A DNA stretch of 64,000 bases, taken from contig NZ_RRYT01000022.1 in the NCBI RefSeq assembly GCF_006363815.1, forward strand, positions 21,579 to 85,578, given 5' to 3'. Numbering within the stretch: the stretch's first letter is position 1; the number at the start of each line of letters is the position of its first letter. This document shows positions 24,092 to 32,774 of this stretch, piece after piece. The DNA is from Thermomonospora catenispora. Lineage in GTDB: Bacteria; Actinomycetota; Actinomycetes; Streptosporangiales; Streptosporangiaceae. Made by a program: the position numbers and the translations under genes. Below the pieces are notes generated by a model, which saw nothing but the letters and a program-made list of their open reading frames with translations, was not told the DNA's origin and searched no databases.

Positions 24092-25459
24092 TCAGGACTT
24101 CACCCGACGGGCGGCGAGGACCGCGCCCGCCGCGATGCCGATGAGCAGCACCGCGCCGACCCGCAGGCCGATCTCCAGCCGGTCGGCGCCGAACGCGGTG
24201 GCCAGCGCGCCCGCCGCGCCGATCGCCAGCGACGACCCGAGCGTGTCGCTGAGCTGCAGCGCCGAGGAGTTGGCCCCCTGCTCCTGCGGAGCCGACTGGT
24301 TGAGCACCACGACGTTGAGGCTGCTCAGCGCCATCCCCATGCCGAGCCCGCCGACGATCCAGGCGGGCGCCGCCCACCAGCCGCCCACCTGGATCGCCAC
24401 GGCCGCCGAGACCACCCCGGCGGCCACGAACACCGCCCCGGTCTGCACGAAGAACGTCCGCGGGCGCTTCGAGCGCCCCTGGTACTGCGAGGCCGCCGAC
24501 CAGCCGAGCGACGCCAGCGTCAGCACCAGCCCCGCCTGGCTGGGGGTGAAGTCGTGCAGCGAGGTCAGCGCCAGCGGGATGAACGCGTCCGTCCCGAAGA
24601 ACGCCCCCGCCAGCAGCCCGCGCAGCACCACCGCGGTCGGCACGCCGCGCCGCAGCCGCAGCGCCCCGGCGGGCAGCAGCTTCGGCAGCCCCCAGCCCAG
24701 CCCGGCCAGCCCCGCGATCGCCGCGGGCACCGACGGCCACGCCAGATCGTCGACGGCGTACAGCACCGCCGCCGCGGCGACCGCCGTGACGAGCGCGGGG
24801 ATCACGCGCCGCGGCGGCGGGTCCTGGTCCGACTCCGGCGCGCCCATCCCGCGCAGCGCCGGGACGAGCATCAGCGCCGCCGGGACGACCAGCGGGATCA
24901 GCCCCAGGAACACCCACCGCCAGTGCGCGTGCTCGGCGATGAGGCCCCCGGCGGCGGGCCCCACCAGCGACGGCAGCACCCAGGCGGTCGCGGTCGCCGC
25001 GAACACCCGGGGCCGCAGCGCCTCCGGATACACCCGCGCGATCACCACGTACAGCGCGACCATCGCCAGGCCGACGCCGACGCCCTGCACGGTCCGGCCG
25101 ATCACCAGCACCCACATCGCCGGCGCGCCGCCGGCGACCAGCAGGCCGGCGACGAACACCCCCAGCCCGCTCAGCAGCGGCCTGCCCGGGCCCGCGCGGT
25201 CGACCCAGCCGCCCCCCAGCACGGTGGCCACCATGCTGGCGATGAGCATCGCGCTGAAGCTCCAGCCGTACAGCGTCAGCCCGTCCAGATCACGGGCCAC
25301 CACCGGCATCACCGTGCCGATCGCCATGGCCTCGAACGCCAGCAGCGTGACCGTCAGCACGATGCCGATGGTCGGCAGCCGGTAGCGGCCGGTCAGCAGG
25401 CCCGCCCGGGGCGTGGCCGCCTCGGCCTTCACAAGGTCCGTCTTGGATTTCTTTGTCAT
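24092..25459 (-). CDS. MFS multidrug-type exporter
   Basis: A 455-residue major facilitator protein with 12-14 hydrophobic segments. GRTVQGVGVGLAMVALYVV matches the Gly-rich helix 4 region, and WVLPSLVGPAAGGLI is motif C, the antiporter signature gxxxGPxxGG found in drug/H+ antiporters. The N-terminus MTKKSKTDLVKAEA is short and hydrophilic. The start at 25459 drops a 29-residue upstream extension that has no ribosome-binding site. The substrate cannot be read from sequence. The 233-base gap to serB has no gene. Confidence 0.85.
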   Translation of the reverse strand: MTKKSKTDLVKAEAATPRAGLLTGRYRLPTIGIVLTVTLLAFEAMAIGTVMPVVARDLDGLTLYGWSFSAMLIASMVATVLGGGWVDRAGPGRPLLSGLGVFVAGLLVAGGAPAMWVLVIGRTVQGVGVGLAMVALYVVIARVYPEALRPRVFAATATAWVLPSLVGPAAGGLIAEHAHWRWVFLGLIPLVVPAALMLVPALRGMGAPESDQDPPPRRVIPALVTAVAAAAVLYAVDDLAWPSVPAAIAGLAGLGWGLPKLLPAGALRLRRGVPTAVVLRGLLAGAFFGTDAFIPLALTSLHDFTPSQAGLVLTLASLGWSAASQYQGRSKRPRTFFVQTGAVFVAAGVVSAAVAIQVGGWWAAPAWIVGGLGMGMALSSLNVVVLNQSAPQEQGANSSALQLSDTLGSSLAIGAAGALATAFGADRLEIGLRVGAVLLIGIAAGAVLAARRVKS

Positions 25460-26170
25460 GCGCCCCCTGCGGTCCCGGCCTCGCCGACGAGACCGCCTCG
25501 GTGAGGATAAGCGCAGTCCGGCCCGTCGCGTGCACGGGGCTCGCACGGGGGAGGGCGCCCCCGGCGGCCGCGGTCCGCTCCTTCGCGCCCGCGCTCGGGC
25601 GCGCCGGCTCGCGTCTGCTCCCGCGGCGCGGTCCGCTCCCGGTCCCAGAGAGCGGGATCCGGGGCGAGGGTCGGGGACGAGAGAGCCGCTTCGGGAGGGT
25701 GCGGGCCGCCCGCCCGCTCCGCCGACGCCCCGGAGGACGATCCCGGGGCGCTCCCGGCGAGGCGTCCGGCGTGAAGATCGACGAGAGCGGTATAACGCCC
25801 CGGTGGGACGCGTGGGTGACCGATCCCAGACGGCAGAATGACCAGGTGGTTACCCGGCCCGTCCGGCAGACTGATTCGGCAGGGCCATGACAGAGAGTAC
25901 GGTCGGCAACGTGGGCACTGAGCGGAGGCTTCGCCGGGAGCCGGGTGCGGGGACGCGCGCGGTCCCGCCGGTGCGTCCGCGGGCGCTCGCCGGGCCGTGG
26001 CTCTCGGCGGCGGGCGGCGGCCGGTCCTCCCGGGCCGGACCACGGCACGCGACCCGGTGTGCATCCCGGGCCGAAGATGCACGATCGCGCTTCGACGGCT
26101 TTATGCCATCCGCCCCGGTCGGACCGGCGGCTGAACGAACTCCAATGTCCAGATCGTCATCGAAATCGGT
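25460..26170. other. Divergent intergenic region, 711 bp
   Basis: No convincing gene. It contains a hairpin CGCCCCGG (25726-25733)/CCGGGGCG (25743-25750). A frame from ATG 25887 to 26174 ends in an ATGA overlap with the phosphatase gene, but its product is Arg/Pro/Ser-rich, loses the usual third-position GC near its end and matches nothing. Promoters for both flanking genes should lie here. Confidence 0.45.
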
Positions 26171-26944
26171 ATGAACGTAACAATCAAGTATGCGGCAGGC
26201 TCCGACATAGGCTGTGTCCGGGAGAACAATGAGGACTCGGCCTATGCCGGGTCTCGGCTCATCGCGGTCGCCGACGGGATGGGCGGTTATGCGGGCGGTG
26301 AGGTGGCCAGTTCCACCGTCATCGGGTCGCTGCGCTCCCTCGACGTCGACGTTCCCGTTGACGATCTGGAGAACGCGCTCGCCCGGGCCGTGGCCGAGGC
26401 CAACGAGAAATTGCGCATCGCCCGGGAAGAACGTCCCGACCTCAGCAGAATGGGCACCACGTTGACCGCGATGTTGTGGTCGGGAAGGCACATCGCGTTG
26501 GCCCATATCGGCGATTCCCGCGGTTATATGCTGCGCAACGGCGAGCTTTTCCAGATCACTCAGGACCACACGATGGAGCGGCTGCTCAATCCGCAGGCGG
26601 GACCGGACGAGCAGAGCGAGCACTCCCGGCTGTCGCACGTGCTGTACCGGGTGCTGGACGGGCGCGAGGACCGCGACCCCGACCTGCGCCGCCGTGAGGC
26701 GCTGCTGGGCGACCGGTACCTGCTGTGCTCCGACGGGCTGTCCGGCGTCGTGGACGCGCAGACGATCTATGAGGTGCTGTCGGAGGAGGCCGAGCCCGCC
26801 GACGCGATCCGCCGGCTCATCCAGCTGGCCCGGGACGGCGGCGGCCCCGACAACATCACGTGCGTGATCGCCGACGTGGTGGAGGGCGAGCCCGGCTCCG
26901 TCATGAGCGAACCCCAGATCGTGGGGGCCGCCGGGCGGCTCTGA
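26171..26944 (+). CDS. PP2C-family Ser/Thr protein phosphatase
   Basis: A 257-residue PPM phosphatase, Mn/Mg-dependent. It shows the conserved blocks: GCVRENNEDS (motif 1), VADGMGGYAGGEVAS (metal Asp plus DGMGG), ALAHIGDSRGYM, QDHT, LLCSDGLSG and GGPDNITCVI (final metal Asp). It lacks the transmembrane segment and extracellular domain of PstP, so it is a soluble single-domain form. Targets may be Ser/Thr kinases or STAS proteins. No clear Shine-Dalgarno sequence precedes ATG 26171. Confidence 0.92.
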   Translation: MNVTIKYAAGSDIGCVRENNEDSAYAGSRLIAVADGMGGYAGGEVASSTVIGSLRSLDVDVPVDDLENALARAVAEANEKLRIAREERPDLSRMGTTLTAMLWSGRHIALAHIGDSRGYMLRNGELFQITQDHTMERLLNPQAGPDEQSEHSRLSHVLYRVLDGREDRDPDLRRREALLGDRYLLCSDGLSGVVDAQTIYEVLSEEAEPADAIRRLIQLARDGGGPDNITCVIADVVEGEPGSVMSEPQIVGAAGRL

Positions 26945-27030
26945 TCGCCCTTTCGGCAACCTTCCCCTGCCCCGCAGGAGACCTTGGACACAGATCAGAT
27001 TACGGTCTGGTCGCGGATGCCCGATTTGAC

Positions 27031-27061
27031 TTGACCCGGCCTGGGGATCACCGGGTATACG
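27031..27061 (+). promoter_or_regulatory. Candidate sigma-70-type promoter of the DUF2752 gene
   Basis: TTGACC (27031-27036) and TATACG (27056-27061) are separated by 19 bases, 38 bases upstream of the DUF2752 start codon. The boxes are close to the actinomycete housekeeping consensus although the spacer is slightly long; an overlapping TTGACT at 27026 gives a worse fit. Confidence 0.45.
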
Positions 27062-27098
27062 GGTCATCTGGACATTGCCATCGGGGGCGGAGGATTCC

Positions 27099-27545
27099 AT
27101 GGCGGGGGCGGTGGACACGACGACCGAGGCGCCGCGAGGCGTCGTCGGCATTGTCGTCGACCGCGTGCTCACCGCTGCGCGGCACGGCGTTCAAGGCGTC
27201 GCGTTGCGGGCCGGGGCGATGGCGTTGGCCGCCGTCGCCGTGGCCTGGGTCCACCGAGTGGGCGGTCCCGGCGTGCCGTGTCCGATGCGGACGCTCACCG
27301 GGATCCCGTGTCCGCTGTGTGGCGGGACGACCGTGTTCATCGAGCTTGGATCGGGGCACCCGATCCGCGCCGTGGCCGCCAACCCGCTCGTGGTAGCGGC
27401 CGCGGTGGCGCTGGCCGTGGCCCCCCTGGGGGCCGGGCGCCGATGGTGGTCGATGCGGCCCGCGAGTCGCGCCGCGATCCTCGGCACCGCTCTGGCGGCC
27501 TCCGAACTGTGGCAGCTCGCCCGGTTCGATCTGTTGCGCATGTGA
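27099..27545 (+). CDS. DUF2752 membrane protein
   Basis: A 148-residue protein with three hydrophobic segments and the DUF2752 signature CPMRTLTGIPCPLCGGTTVF, where the paired Cys (CPLCGGT) could bind a metal or form disulfides. GGCGGAGGA precedes ATG 27099, which is preferred over the in-frame ATG at 27075. DUF2752 proteins of actinomycetes commonly sit next to RDD or DUF4190-type membrane genes, as here. Function unknown. Confidence 0.85.
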   Translation: MAGAVDTTTEAPRGVVGIVVDRVLTAARHGVQGVALRAGAMALAAVAVAWVHRVGGPGVPCPMRTLTGIPCPLCGGTTVFIELGSGHPIRAVAANPLVVAAAVALAVAPLGAGRRWWSMRPASRAAILGTALAASELWQLARFDLLRM

Positions 27546-27655
27546 ACGCAGGACCGCAAGGCGGGCGCATGGTCTCGTACCGAGCGTCATGGAGCCCGGC
27601 GGGTCTGGCGTACGTCAGACGACCACGAGGAACCATCACTTAATAAGGAGTAAGC

Positions 27656-28285
27656 GTGGGCAACCCCTATGACCCGTACGGCCAGCAGCAGCCGGGGTAC
27701 GGACAGCAGCCCGGGTACGGCCAGCCCGGCTATGGTCAGCCCGGCTATGGTCAGCCCGGCTACGGTCAGCCTGTTCCTCCCCAGCCGGCGTACGGCCAGC
27801 CGGCCGAGATCCACCACCACCACTACGGCCCCGCCCACGGGCCTTTGGCCGAGTGGGGCTCGCGGGTGGCCGCGTCCATCATCGACGGCCTGATCATCGG
27901 CGTGCCGGGGGGCGTGCTGTACGTCATCGGCGTCATCTGCCTCGGCGCCGGTGCCCCCGGCCCCTACGACAACGGAAACGGCGGTCTGGTCGGGCTCGGG
28001 GTCCTGTTCTTCCTGCTGGCGGCCGTCGTGGAGCTGGCCGGCGCCCTGTGGATGATCTACCAGGAGGGCACCACCGGCCAGACCATCGGCAAGCGGCAGA
28101 TGGGCATCAGGCTCGTCGGCGAGCACTCCGGCCAGCCGATCGGATTCCTCTCGGCGTTCGTCCGTCGGCTCGCGCACTTCCTGGACAGCCTCGCCTGCTC
28201 CATCGGCTACCTGTGGCCGCTGTTCGACGACAAGAAGCAGACCTTCGCCGACAAGGTGATGAGCACCCTGGTCGTCCGCACCTGA
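27656..28285 (+). CDS. RDD-family membrane protein with GYGQP repeats
   Basis: A 209-residue protein. The first ~50 residues are repeats of GYGQP/GYGQQP (about seven copies) ending in PAEIHHHHYG, a low-complexity cytoplasmic tail. The RDD domain follows: RVAASIIDGLIIG with its conserved Arg and Asp, a second hydrophobic segment VGLGVLFFLLAAVVELAGALWMIY, GTTGQTIGKRQMGIRLV, and DDKKQTFADKVMSTLVV at the end. Start GTG 27656 has AAGGAG nine bases upstream. RDD proteins have been linked to ion antiport or membrane stress, but this one is uncharacterised. Confidence 0.9.
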   Translation: MGNPYDPYGQQQPGYGQQPGYGQPGYGQPGYGQPGYGQPVPPQPAYGQPAEIHHHHYGPAHGPLAEWGSRVAASIIDGLIIGVPGGVLYVIGVICLGAGAPGPYDNGNGGLVGLGVLFFLLAAVVELAGALWMIYQEGTTGQTIGKRQMGIRLVGEHSGQPIGFLSAFVRRLAHFLDSLACSIGYLWPLFDDKKQTFADKVMSTLVVRT

Positions 28286-28352
28286 CGCTTCGCTTCGGCG
28301 GCTTCGCACAGGGCGTCCCGGCGGCGGGGCGCCCTGTGGCGTTCCGGGGCGG

Positions 28353-29132
28353 TCAGCCGACCGGGTCGAAGGCGCTGTTGCAGGCGGCGACCCGGGCCCG
28401 GCGCACCGCGCGGTCCAGCACCCGCAGGGCCTCCTCCCGGCGGCTCATCTGGGCGGCGGTCAGCCCCTGCCCCTCCAGCCGGCGGGCCAGGTCGACCACC
28501 ACGGCCAGCCGCCCGGCCAGCGCCGCCACCCGGTGGGCGCGCGGCGGATAGCCGGGGGCCAGGGTGGCGCAGCGTTCGGGATCGCGCAGATCGGCCAGCG
28601 CGTCGGCGATCTGCGGCGGGACCCCGGCGGCGCCGTCCACGGTCAGCAGCGTCTCGGTGACCTCGCGCATCGCCATGGCGAGCTGCCGGTCGGCCTCGGG
28701 CAGCGAGGGGACGTCCGCGATCCCCGGCCGGGACCGGTAGCACCGCCAGCGGATCCCCACATACGACGAGCCGCGCCGGTCTTCGGCGGGCACCAGCCCG
28801 AGGGGCCCGTCCGGCAGCCCCACCAGGACCGCCTCCCCGGCGTCCAGGGCGGCGGCGTTCAGCTCCGGCGGCCCGGTCAGCCCCAGCGGATCGCCGGGGG
28901 CGGGCAGCGCCAGCCGCAGCGTCCGCATTCCGGCCACTCGCAACGCCGCCAGGGCGCGCCGCAGCGGCATGTCCGCGGGGTCGTCCGGCAGCCCGCCCAC
29001 CACCTGGGGGCAGGCGGCCCGCTCGACGGCGTCGACGGCCTCGTCCAGCCCGACATGGCCGCCCAGCCAGGCGTTCCCCCAGGCGACCAGGGCCGCCGCC
29101 GTGTCCCGGCGGGGAGGGAGCGCCTCTGACAT
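28353..29132 (-). CDS. Conserved hypothetical protein
   Basis: A 259-residue soluble protein that I do not recognise. It is Ala/Leu/Arg-rich, has no signal peptide or membrane segment, and looks mostly helical with a mixed central part (DAGEAVLVGLPDGPLGLVPA, then SSYVGIRWRCYRSR). The alternative GTG 29141 would add three residues. Just upstream of the start is a 17-bp tandem repeat. It is divergent from the ABC ATPase gene at 29375, with which it may share regulation. Codon bias fits a real gene. Confidence 0.65.
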   Translation of the reverse strand: MSEALPPRRDTAAALVAWGNAWLGGHVGLDEAVDAVERAACPQVVGGLPDDPADMPLRRALAALRVAGMRTLRLALPAPGDPLGLTGPPELNAAALDAGEAVLVGLPDGPLGLVPAEDRRGSSYVGIRWRCYRSRPGIADVPSLPEADRQLAMAMREVTETLLTVDGAAGVPPQIADALADLRDPERCATLAPGYPPRAHRVAALAGRLAVVVDLARRLEGQGLTAAQMSRREEALRVLDRAVRRARVAACNSAFDPVG

Positions 29133-29142
29133 GGGGACCACC

Positions 29143-29176
29143 TTCGAACGTTTGCCGTCTTCGAACGTTTGCCGTG
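29143..29176. repeat. 17-bp tandem direct repeat in a divergent promoter region
   Basis: TTCGAACGTTTGCCGTC occurs at 29143-29159 and again at 29160-29176 with one mismatch (16 of 17). Each unit contains the palindromes TTCGAA and AACGTT. It starts 11 bases from the hypothetical gene's start codon and lies about 200 bases upstream of the ABC gene. Repressor operators placed this way are common; a simple replication duplication is the alternative. Confidence 0.6.
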
Positions 29177-29374
29177 CTCGACGTCATGCCCGACGTCCCT
29201 GCCATGGTGGGCGCCGCTTCGGTGCGGTGTCCACTCAGCGCACCGAAGCGGCGGGGCCCGTCCCGGACACCGGTGCAGGGATGCGCGCACGACGACCGAA
29301 GATGGCATAGGTTCGTGCTGCGAGGATCGATCCCGGCAGGTCCGGGCAGCGTTGGACAAAAGGAACGAATACGG

Positions 29375-30163
29375 ATGAGCGGCGAGGTACTGCAGCTCCG
29401 CGGCGTCGGAGTGAGGCGCGACCAGGCCATGCTGCTGCACGACGTCGACTGGACGGTGCATGAGAGCGAGCGGTGGGTCGTCATCGGTCCCAACGGGGCG
29501 GGCAAGACCACGCTGCTGCAGATCGCGGCGACCCTGCTGTTCCCGACCGTGGGCACCGTCGACGTGCTGGGCGAACGGCTCGGCCGCACCGACGTGTTCG
29601 AGCTGCGGCCGCGGATCGGCTTCGCCAGCGTCGCGGTCGCCGAGCGGGTGCCCCGCAACGAGAAGGTCATCGATCTGGTGCTGACCGCCTCGTACGCGAT
29701 CCTGGGGCGGTCCCGGGAGGAGTACGACTCCACCGACGTGACCCGCGCGGTGGAGCTGCTGGAGGCCCTGGGCTGCGCCGACCTGGTGGGCCGCACGTTC
29801 TCCACGCTGTCGGAGGGCGAGCGCAAGCGGGTGCAGATCGCCCGCGCCCTGATGCCCGACCCCGAGCTGCTGCTGCTGGACGAGCCGGCCGCCGGCCTGG
29901 ACCTCGGCGCCCGCGAGGACCTGGTCGCCCGGCTGGGGACGCTGGCGAACGACCCGACCGCCCCCACCATGGTGATGGTCACCCACCATGTGGAGGAGAT
30001 CCCCGACGGCTTCACCCACGCCCTGCTGCTGCGCCGCGGCTCCGTCGTCGCCCAGGGCAAGGTGGAGGAGGTCGTCACCGACGAGCACCTCACCGCGTGC
30101 TTCGGCCTCCCGCTGCGGGTGGAGCGGCAGGGCGGCCGTTGGTACGCCCGGGCGCGGGGCTGA
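29375..30163 (+). CDS. ABC transporter ATP-binding protein
   Basis: A 262-residue stand-alone nucleotide-binding domain. Walker A is GPNGAGKTTL (~39-48), the signature is STLSEGERKRVQIARAL, Walker B LLLLDEPAAGLD, and the switch His is in MVTHHVEEIP. No permease or binding-protein gene is adjacent, so the transported substrate is unknown. The signature (LSEGE rather than LSGGQ) and the THHVEEIP form resemble the YlmA/ModF-like group of single ATPases. ATG 29375 with AAAGGAA upstream is preferred over the 67-residue longer frame. Convergent with the next gene, 12 bases apart. Confidence 0.9.
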   Translation: MSGEVLQLRGVGVRRDQAMLLHDVDWTVHESERWVVIGPNGAGKTTLLQIAATLLFPTVGTVDVLGERLGRTDVFELRPRIGFASVAVAERVPRNEKVIDLVLTASYAILGRSREEYDSTDVTRAVELLEALGCADLVGRTFSTLSEGERKRVQIARALMPDPELLLLDEPAAGLDLGAREDLVARLGTLANDPTAPTMVMVTHHVEEIPDGFTHALLLRRGSVVAQGKVEEVVTDEHLTACFGLPLRVERQGGRWYARARG

Positions 30164-30175
30164 GGGCCCGCGCGC

Positions 30176-30946
30176 TCACCCCCGCACCAGGTTGACGATC
30201 GCGGTCAGGCCGACCAGGACGATGACGGCGCGCAGGGCGGCCGGCGGCAGCCGGCGGCCGATCGCGGCGCCGAGGAGGCCGCCCGCGGCGGAGCCGAGGG
30301 CGATCAGCAGGACGGCGAGCCAGGAGATCTCGGCGCCGCCGGTCAGCCAGATGGCGATGAACAGCAGGGCAGCGACCCCGTTGACCAGGGCGGACAGCAC
30401 GTTCTTGGCGGCGTTGTTGCGCTGCAGGTCCTCGTCGAGGAAGATCCCGAGCAGGGCGATCAGGATGATGCCCTGGGCGGCGCCGAAGTAACCGCCGTAG
30501 ACGCCGGCGGCCAGGATGCCCAGCCACAGCCAGGGGCCGCCGTGCGGGTGGGTCTTCTCCCGCCGGGCGGCCAGCCAGGCGTTCACCTTGGGCTGGGCGA
30601 CGACCAGGATCAGGGCGATCGCGATGAGGACGGGGACGATCACCCGGAACGCCTCGTCGGGCAGGCCCAGCAGGAGGGCGGCGCCGATGACGGCGCCGGT
30701 GAGCGAGGCGGCGGCCAGCCGCAGCAGGCGGGAACGCTGGCCGGCGAGCTCCCTGCGGTAGCCGTACGCCCCGGCGATCGAGCCGGGGACCAGGCCGATG
30801 TTGTTGGAGACGTTCGCCGTCACCGGCGGGACGCCCAGGGCCAGCAGGGTGGGAAAGGTGATCAGGGTGCCCGACCCCACCACCGCGTTGATCCCGCCCG
30901 CGCCGACTCCGGCCGCGAAGATCGCCACGGCCTCCAGCGGGTTCAC
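30176..30946 (-). CDS. TauE/SafE-family sulfite/anion exporter
   Basis: A 256-residue, eight-helix membrane protein. The two halves carry the related family motifs GGINAVVGSGTLITFPTLLALGVPPV (first repeat) and YGGYFGAAQGIILIALLGIF (second repeat), typical of TSUP proteins that move sulfite, sulfoacetate or related anions. GTG 30946 is preferred over TTG/ATG codons further upstream, because GGGAG lies six bases before it and the protein then starts right at the first helix. Substrate unknown. Confidence 0.88.
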   Translation of the reverse strand: MNPLEAVAIFAAGVGAGGINAVVGSGTLITFPTLLALGVPPVTANVSNNIGLVPGSIAGAYGYRRELAGQRSRLLRLAAASLTGAVIGAALLLGLPDEAFRVIVPVLIAIALILVVAQPKVNAWLAARREKTHPHGGPWLWLGILAAGVYGGYFGAAQGIILIALLGIFLDEDLQRNNAAKNVLSALVNGVAALLFIAIWLTGGAEISWLAVLLIALGSAAGGLLGAAIGRRLPPAALRAVIVLVGLTAIVNLVRG

Positions 30947-31099
30947 ACCCGACTCCCTGGATATGTCATGCCCCGATGGTAGGGATCGGCTCAAAAAGCC
31001 GTATCGGCGGGGTCAGGTGACCGTGCGGGACCGGGTGCGGGGCGGCGGGCGCGGTCCCCGTGCGGGGGCGCGGATCGCCGCCGGGCGGGCCGGCCCGGG

Positions 31100-31354
31100 T
31101 CAGCCGGCGTCGCGCAGCGGGGCGTGCTCCTCGGGGCCGGCGTCGTTCACCGGGTGCTCGACCAGGGCGAGGATCCGGCTGGTCATGAAGCGCGCGGTGC
31201 GCACCGGAGTGCCGTTGCGGGTCACCTCGCTGACCTCGACCACACCGCGTCGGCTGGCGATCTCCACCCGACGTCCCGCCCGGGTGGCCTTCACCTCGTA
31301 GGTCCGGGTGCCCTCGCCGGCGTCGATGACGATCTCGACCCAGTCGCCCTTCAT
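31100..31354 (-). CDS. Small conserved hypothetical protein (84 aa)
   Basis: A compact, beta-rich protein: DWVEIVIDAGEGTRTYEVKATRAGRRVEIASRRGVVEVSEVTRNGTPVRTARF, then MTSRILALVEHP. AGGGAGCGGGGGC precedes the ATG. Similar short proteins occur widely in actinomycetes from memory, but I know of no function. It lies between the TauE and Rieske genes, all on the minus strand, with gaps of about 150 bases on either side. Confidence 0.7.
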   Translation of the reverse strand: MKGDWVEIVIDAGEGTRTYEVKATRAGRRVEIASRRGVVEVSEVTRNGTPVRTARFMTSRILALVEHPVNDAGPEEHAPLRDAG

Positions 31355-31520
31355 GCCCCCGCTCCCTGTTTCGAACGTATATTCGAGTTATACCCGGGTG
31401 TTGCCGGTTTTAACCGTTGTCGTGCTGAATGTCTGCTTGCGGCCTGTCCGCTCGTGCCGTGTCCACCGGTGTTCGCCGGTGTTCGCCGGTGTCGTCTGCT
31501 GGTGTCCGCCGGGCGTCCGC

Positions 31521-32438
31521 TCACGGCACGGGCTGGACCTGGACCATGCCCTCCTCGGAGATGCGGGTGTGGAACGCCGGCTGACGACTGGTGGCGGGCC
31601 CGTGCACCACCGCCCCGTCGTCCACCCGGAAGGTGCTCCCGTGCCACGGGCACACCACGCAGCTCTCGGCGTTCTCGTCGGAGACGATCCGCCCCTGGTG
31701 CAGCGGTCCGCCCAGATGGGCGCAGCGATCGGCCAGGACGTGCACCTCCTCGCCCTGCCGCAGCACGAACAGGCTGATGTAGCCCAGCCGCCGTTGCACC
31801 GGCCACCCCTCCGGCAGCTCGTCCAGCTTGCACAGGTCGTGCCAGCCCAGCGACACCAGGTGCGCCAGCTTGTCGGCGTGGTTGGCCCCCGCCGCCAGCC
31901 GGAACGCCAGATGCCCGCCCAGGTAGCCGCCGCTCAGCAGCAACGACAGCCCGGCGAACCCCAGCATCCGTCCCACCGCGGTGCGGCCCTGCCGTCGCGC
32001 CACCAGCGACGCCGCGTACAGCGCCGACGCCGCCCCCGTCGCCGCCGCGTGCACCAGCCCGACCCGCTGCTGTCCCCGGTGCAGCGCCGACCAGTCGGTC
32101 CAGCCCGTCAGCGCCGTGGGCAACGCCCCCACCAGCCCGGCCGTCACCAGCGTCCGCGCCGCCCGTTCCCCGCCGGGCGTCAGATCCAGCACCGCCGCCG
32201 ACATCCAGCACCCCATCGGCACGTCCGTCAGCGACGGGTGCGCCGGGTGGCCTATCGGCACTCCGTGCAGCGCGTCCTTGACCGGTCCGGGCCGCAGCAC
32301 CCGGGAGATCACCGCCGAGATCCCCCGAATGGTCCCGTCCAGCCCGTTCATGTGCTCCAGCCCGTCCACCACATCGGCCGGGTGGTTCCTGGGACGCCGG
32401 GTCCCGTGCCGGAACAGCTTGCTGCCCCGTCCGATCAT
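31521..32438 (-). CDS. DUF2231 membrane - Rieske [2Fe-2S] fusion protein
   Basis: A 305-residue two-part protein. The N-terminal ~190 residues form a DUF2231-type membrane domain (HGVPIGHPAHPSLTDVPMGCWMSAAVLDL, then further helices), with conserved His residues that might bind heme. The C-terminal ~105 residues form a Rieske domain with ligands C239-x-H241 and C263-x2-H266 (CPWHGS). The combination suggests membrane electron transfer. GGAGGA lies before ATG 32438. No dioxygenase or cytochrome subunit is adjacent, so the partner is unknown. Confidence 0.9.
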   Translation of the reverse strand: MIGRGSKLFRHGTRRPRNHPADVVDGLEHMNGLDGTIRGISAVISRVLRPGPVKDALHGVPIGHPAHPSLTDVPMGCWMSAAVLDLTPGGERAARTLVTAGLVGALPTALTGWTDWSALHRGQQRVGLVHAAATGAASALYAASLVARRQGRTAVGRMLGFAGLSLLLSGGYLGGHLAFRLAAGANHADKLAHLVSLGWHDLCKLDELPEGWPVQRRLGYISLFVLRQGEEVHVLADRCAHLGGPLHQGRIVSDENAESCVVCPWHGSTFRVDDGAVVHGPATSRQPAFHTRISEEGMVQVQPVP

Positions 32439-32774
32439 CGCTTCCTCCCAAGGAGACCGGGTGCGATGTCACCGCGACAGGCGCACAAGCCCATCACGAC
32501 ACCCAGCCCTTACCCCCAAACGGGCGCCTCACAGCCCGCATCCCGCCATATCGCGCCATAGGGGCGTTCATCCGGCCTGCGGAGAGGGCGGGAGGGGAGG
32601 GATGTCCGGTGGTGCCGAGCCGGAGCCGCACCGGCCGGACGAGGAGGCGGGAGCGGGCGGGGCCTTCGGCGACCGGCGGGACGGGGCGCCGGTCCGGGCG
32701 CGGCCGGCGGCCCCTCGGGCCGGGACGCCTCCGGCCACGGTCTCCGGTCACGGCGACCGGTCCGCCGCGGCCGG
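32439..32774. other. Intergenic region, 336 bp
   Basis: Between two minus-strand genes. It should contain the Rieske gene's promoter (near 32440-32560, the less GC-rich half) and the 3' end of the FGE transcript. I see no gene and no strong terminator hairpin. Confidence 0.4.

Noticed and set aside
25887..26174. Open frame ending in ATGA overlap with the PP2C gene
   Set aside because: The coupling is tempting, but the product is Arg/Ser/Pro-rich, third-position GC falls off in its second half, and no ribosome-binding site is seen. It stays unproven.
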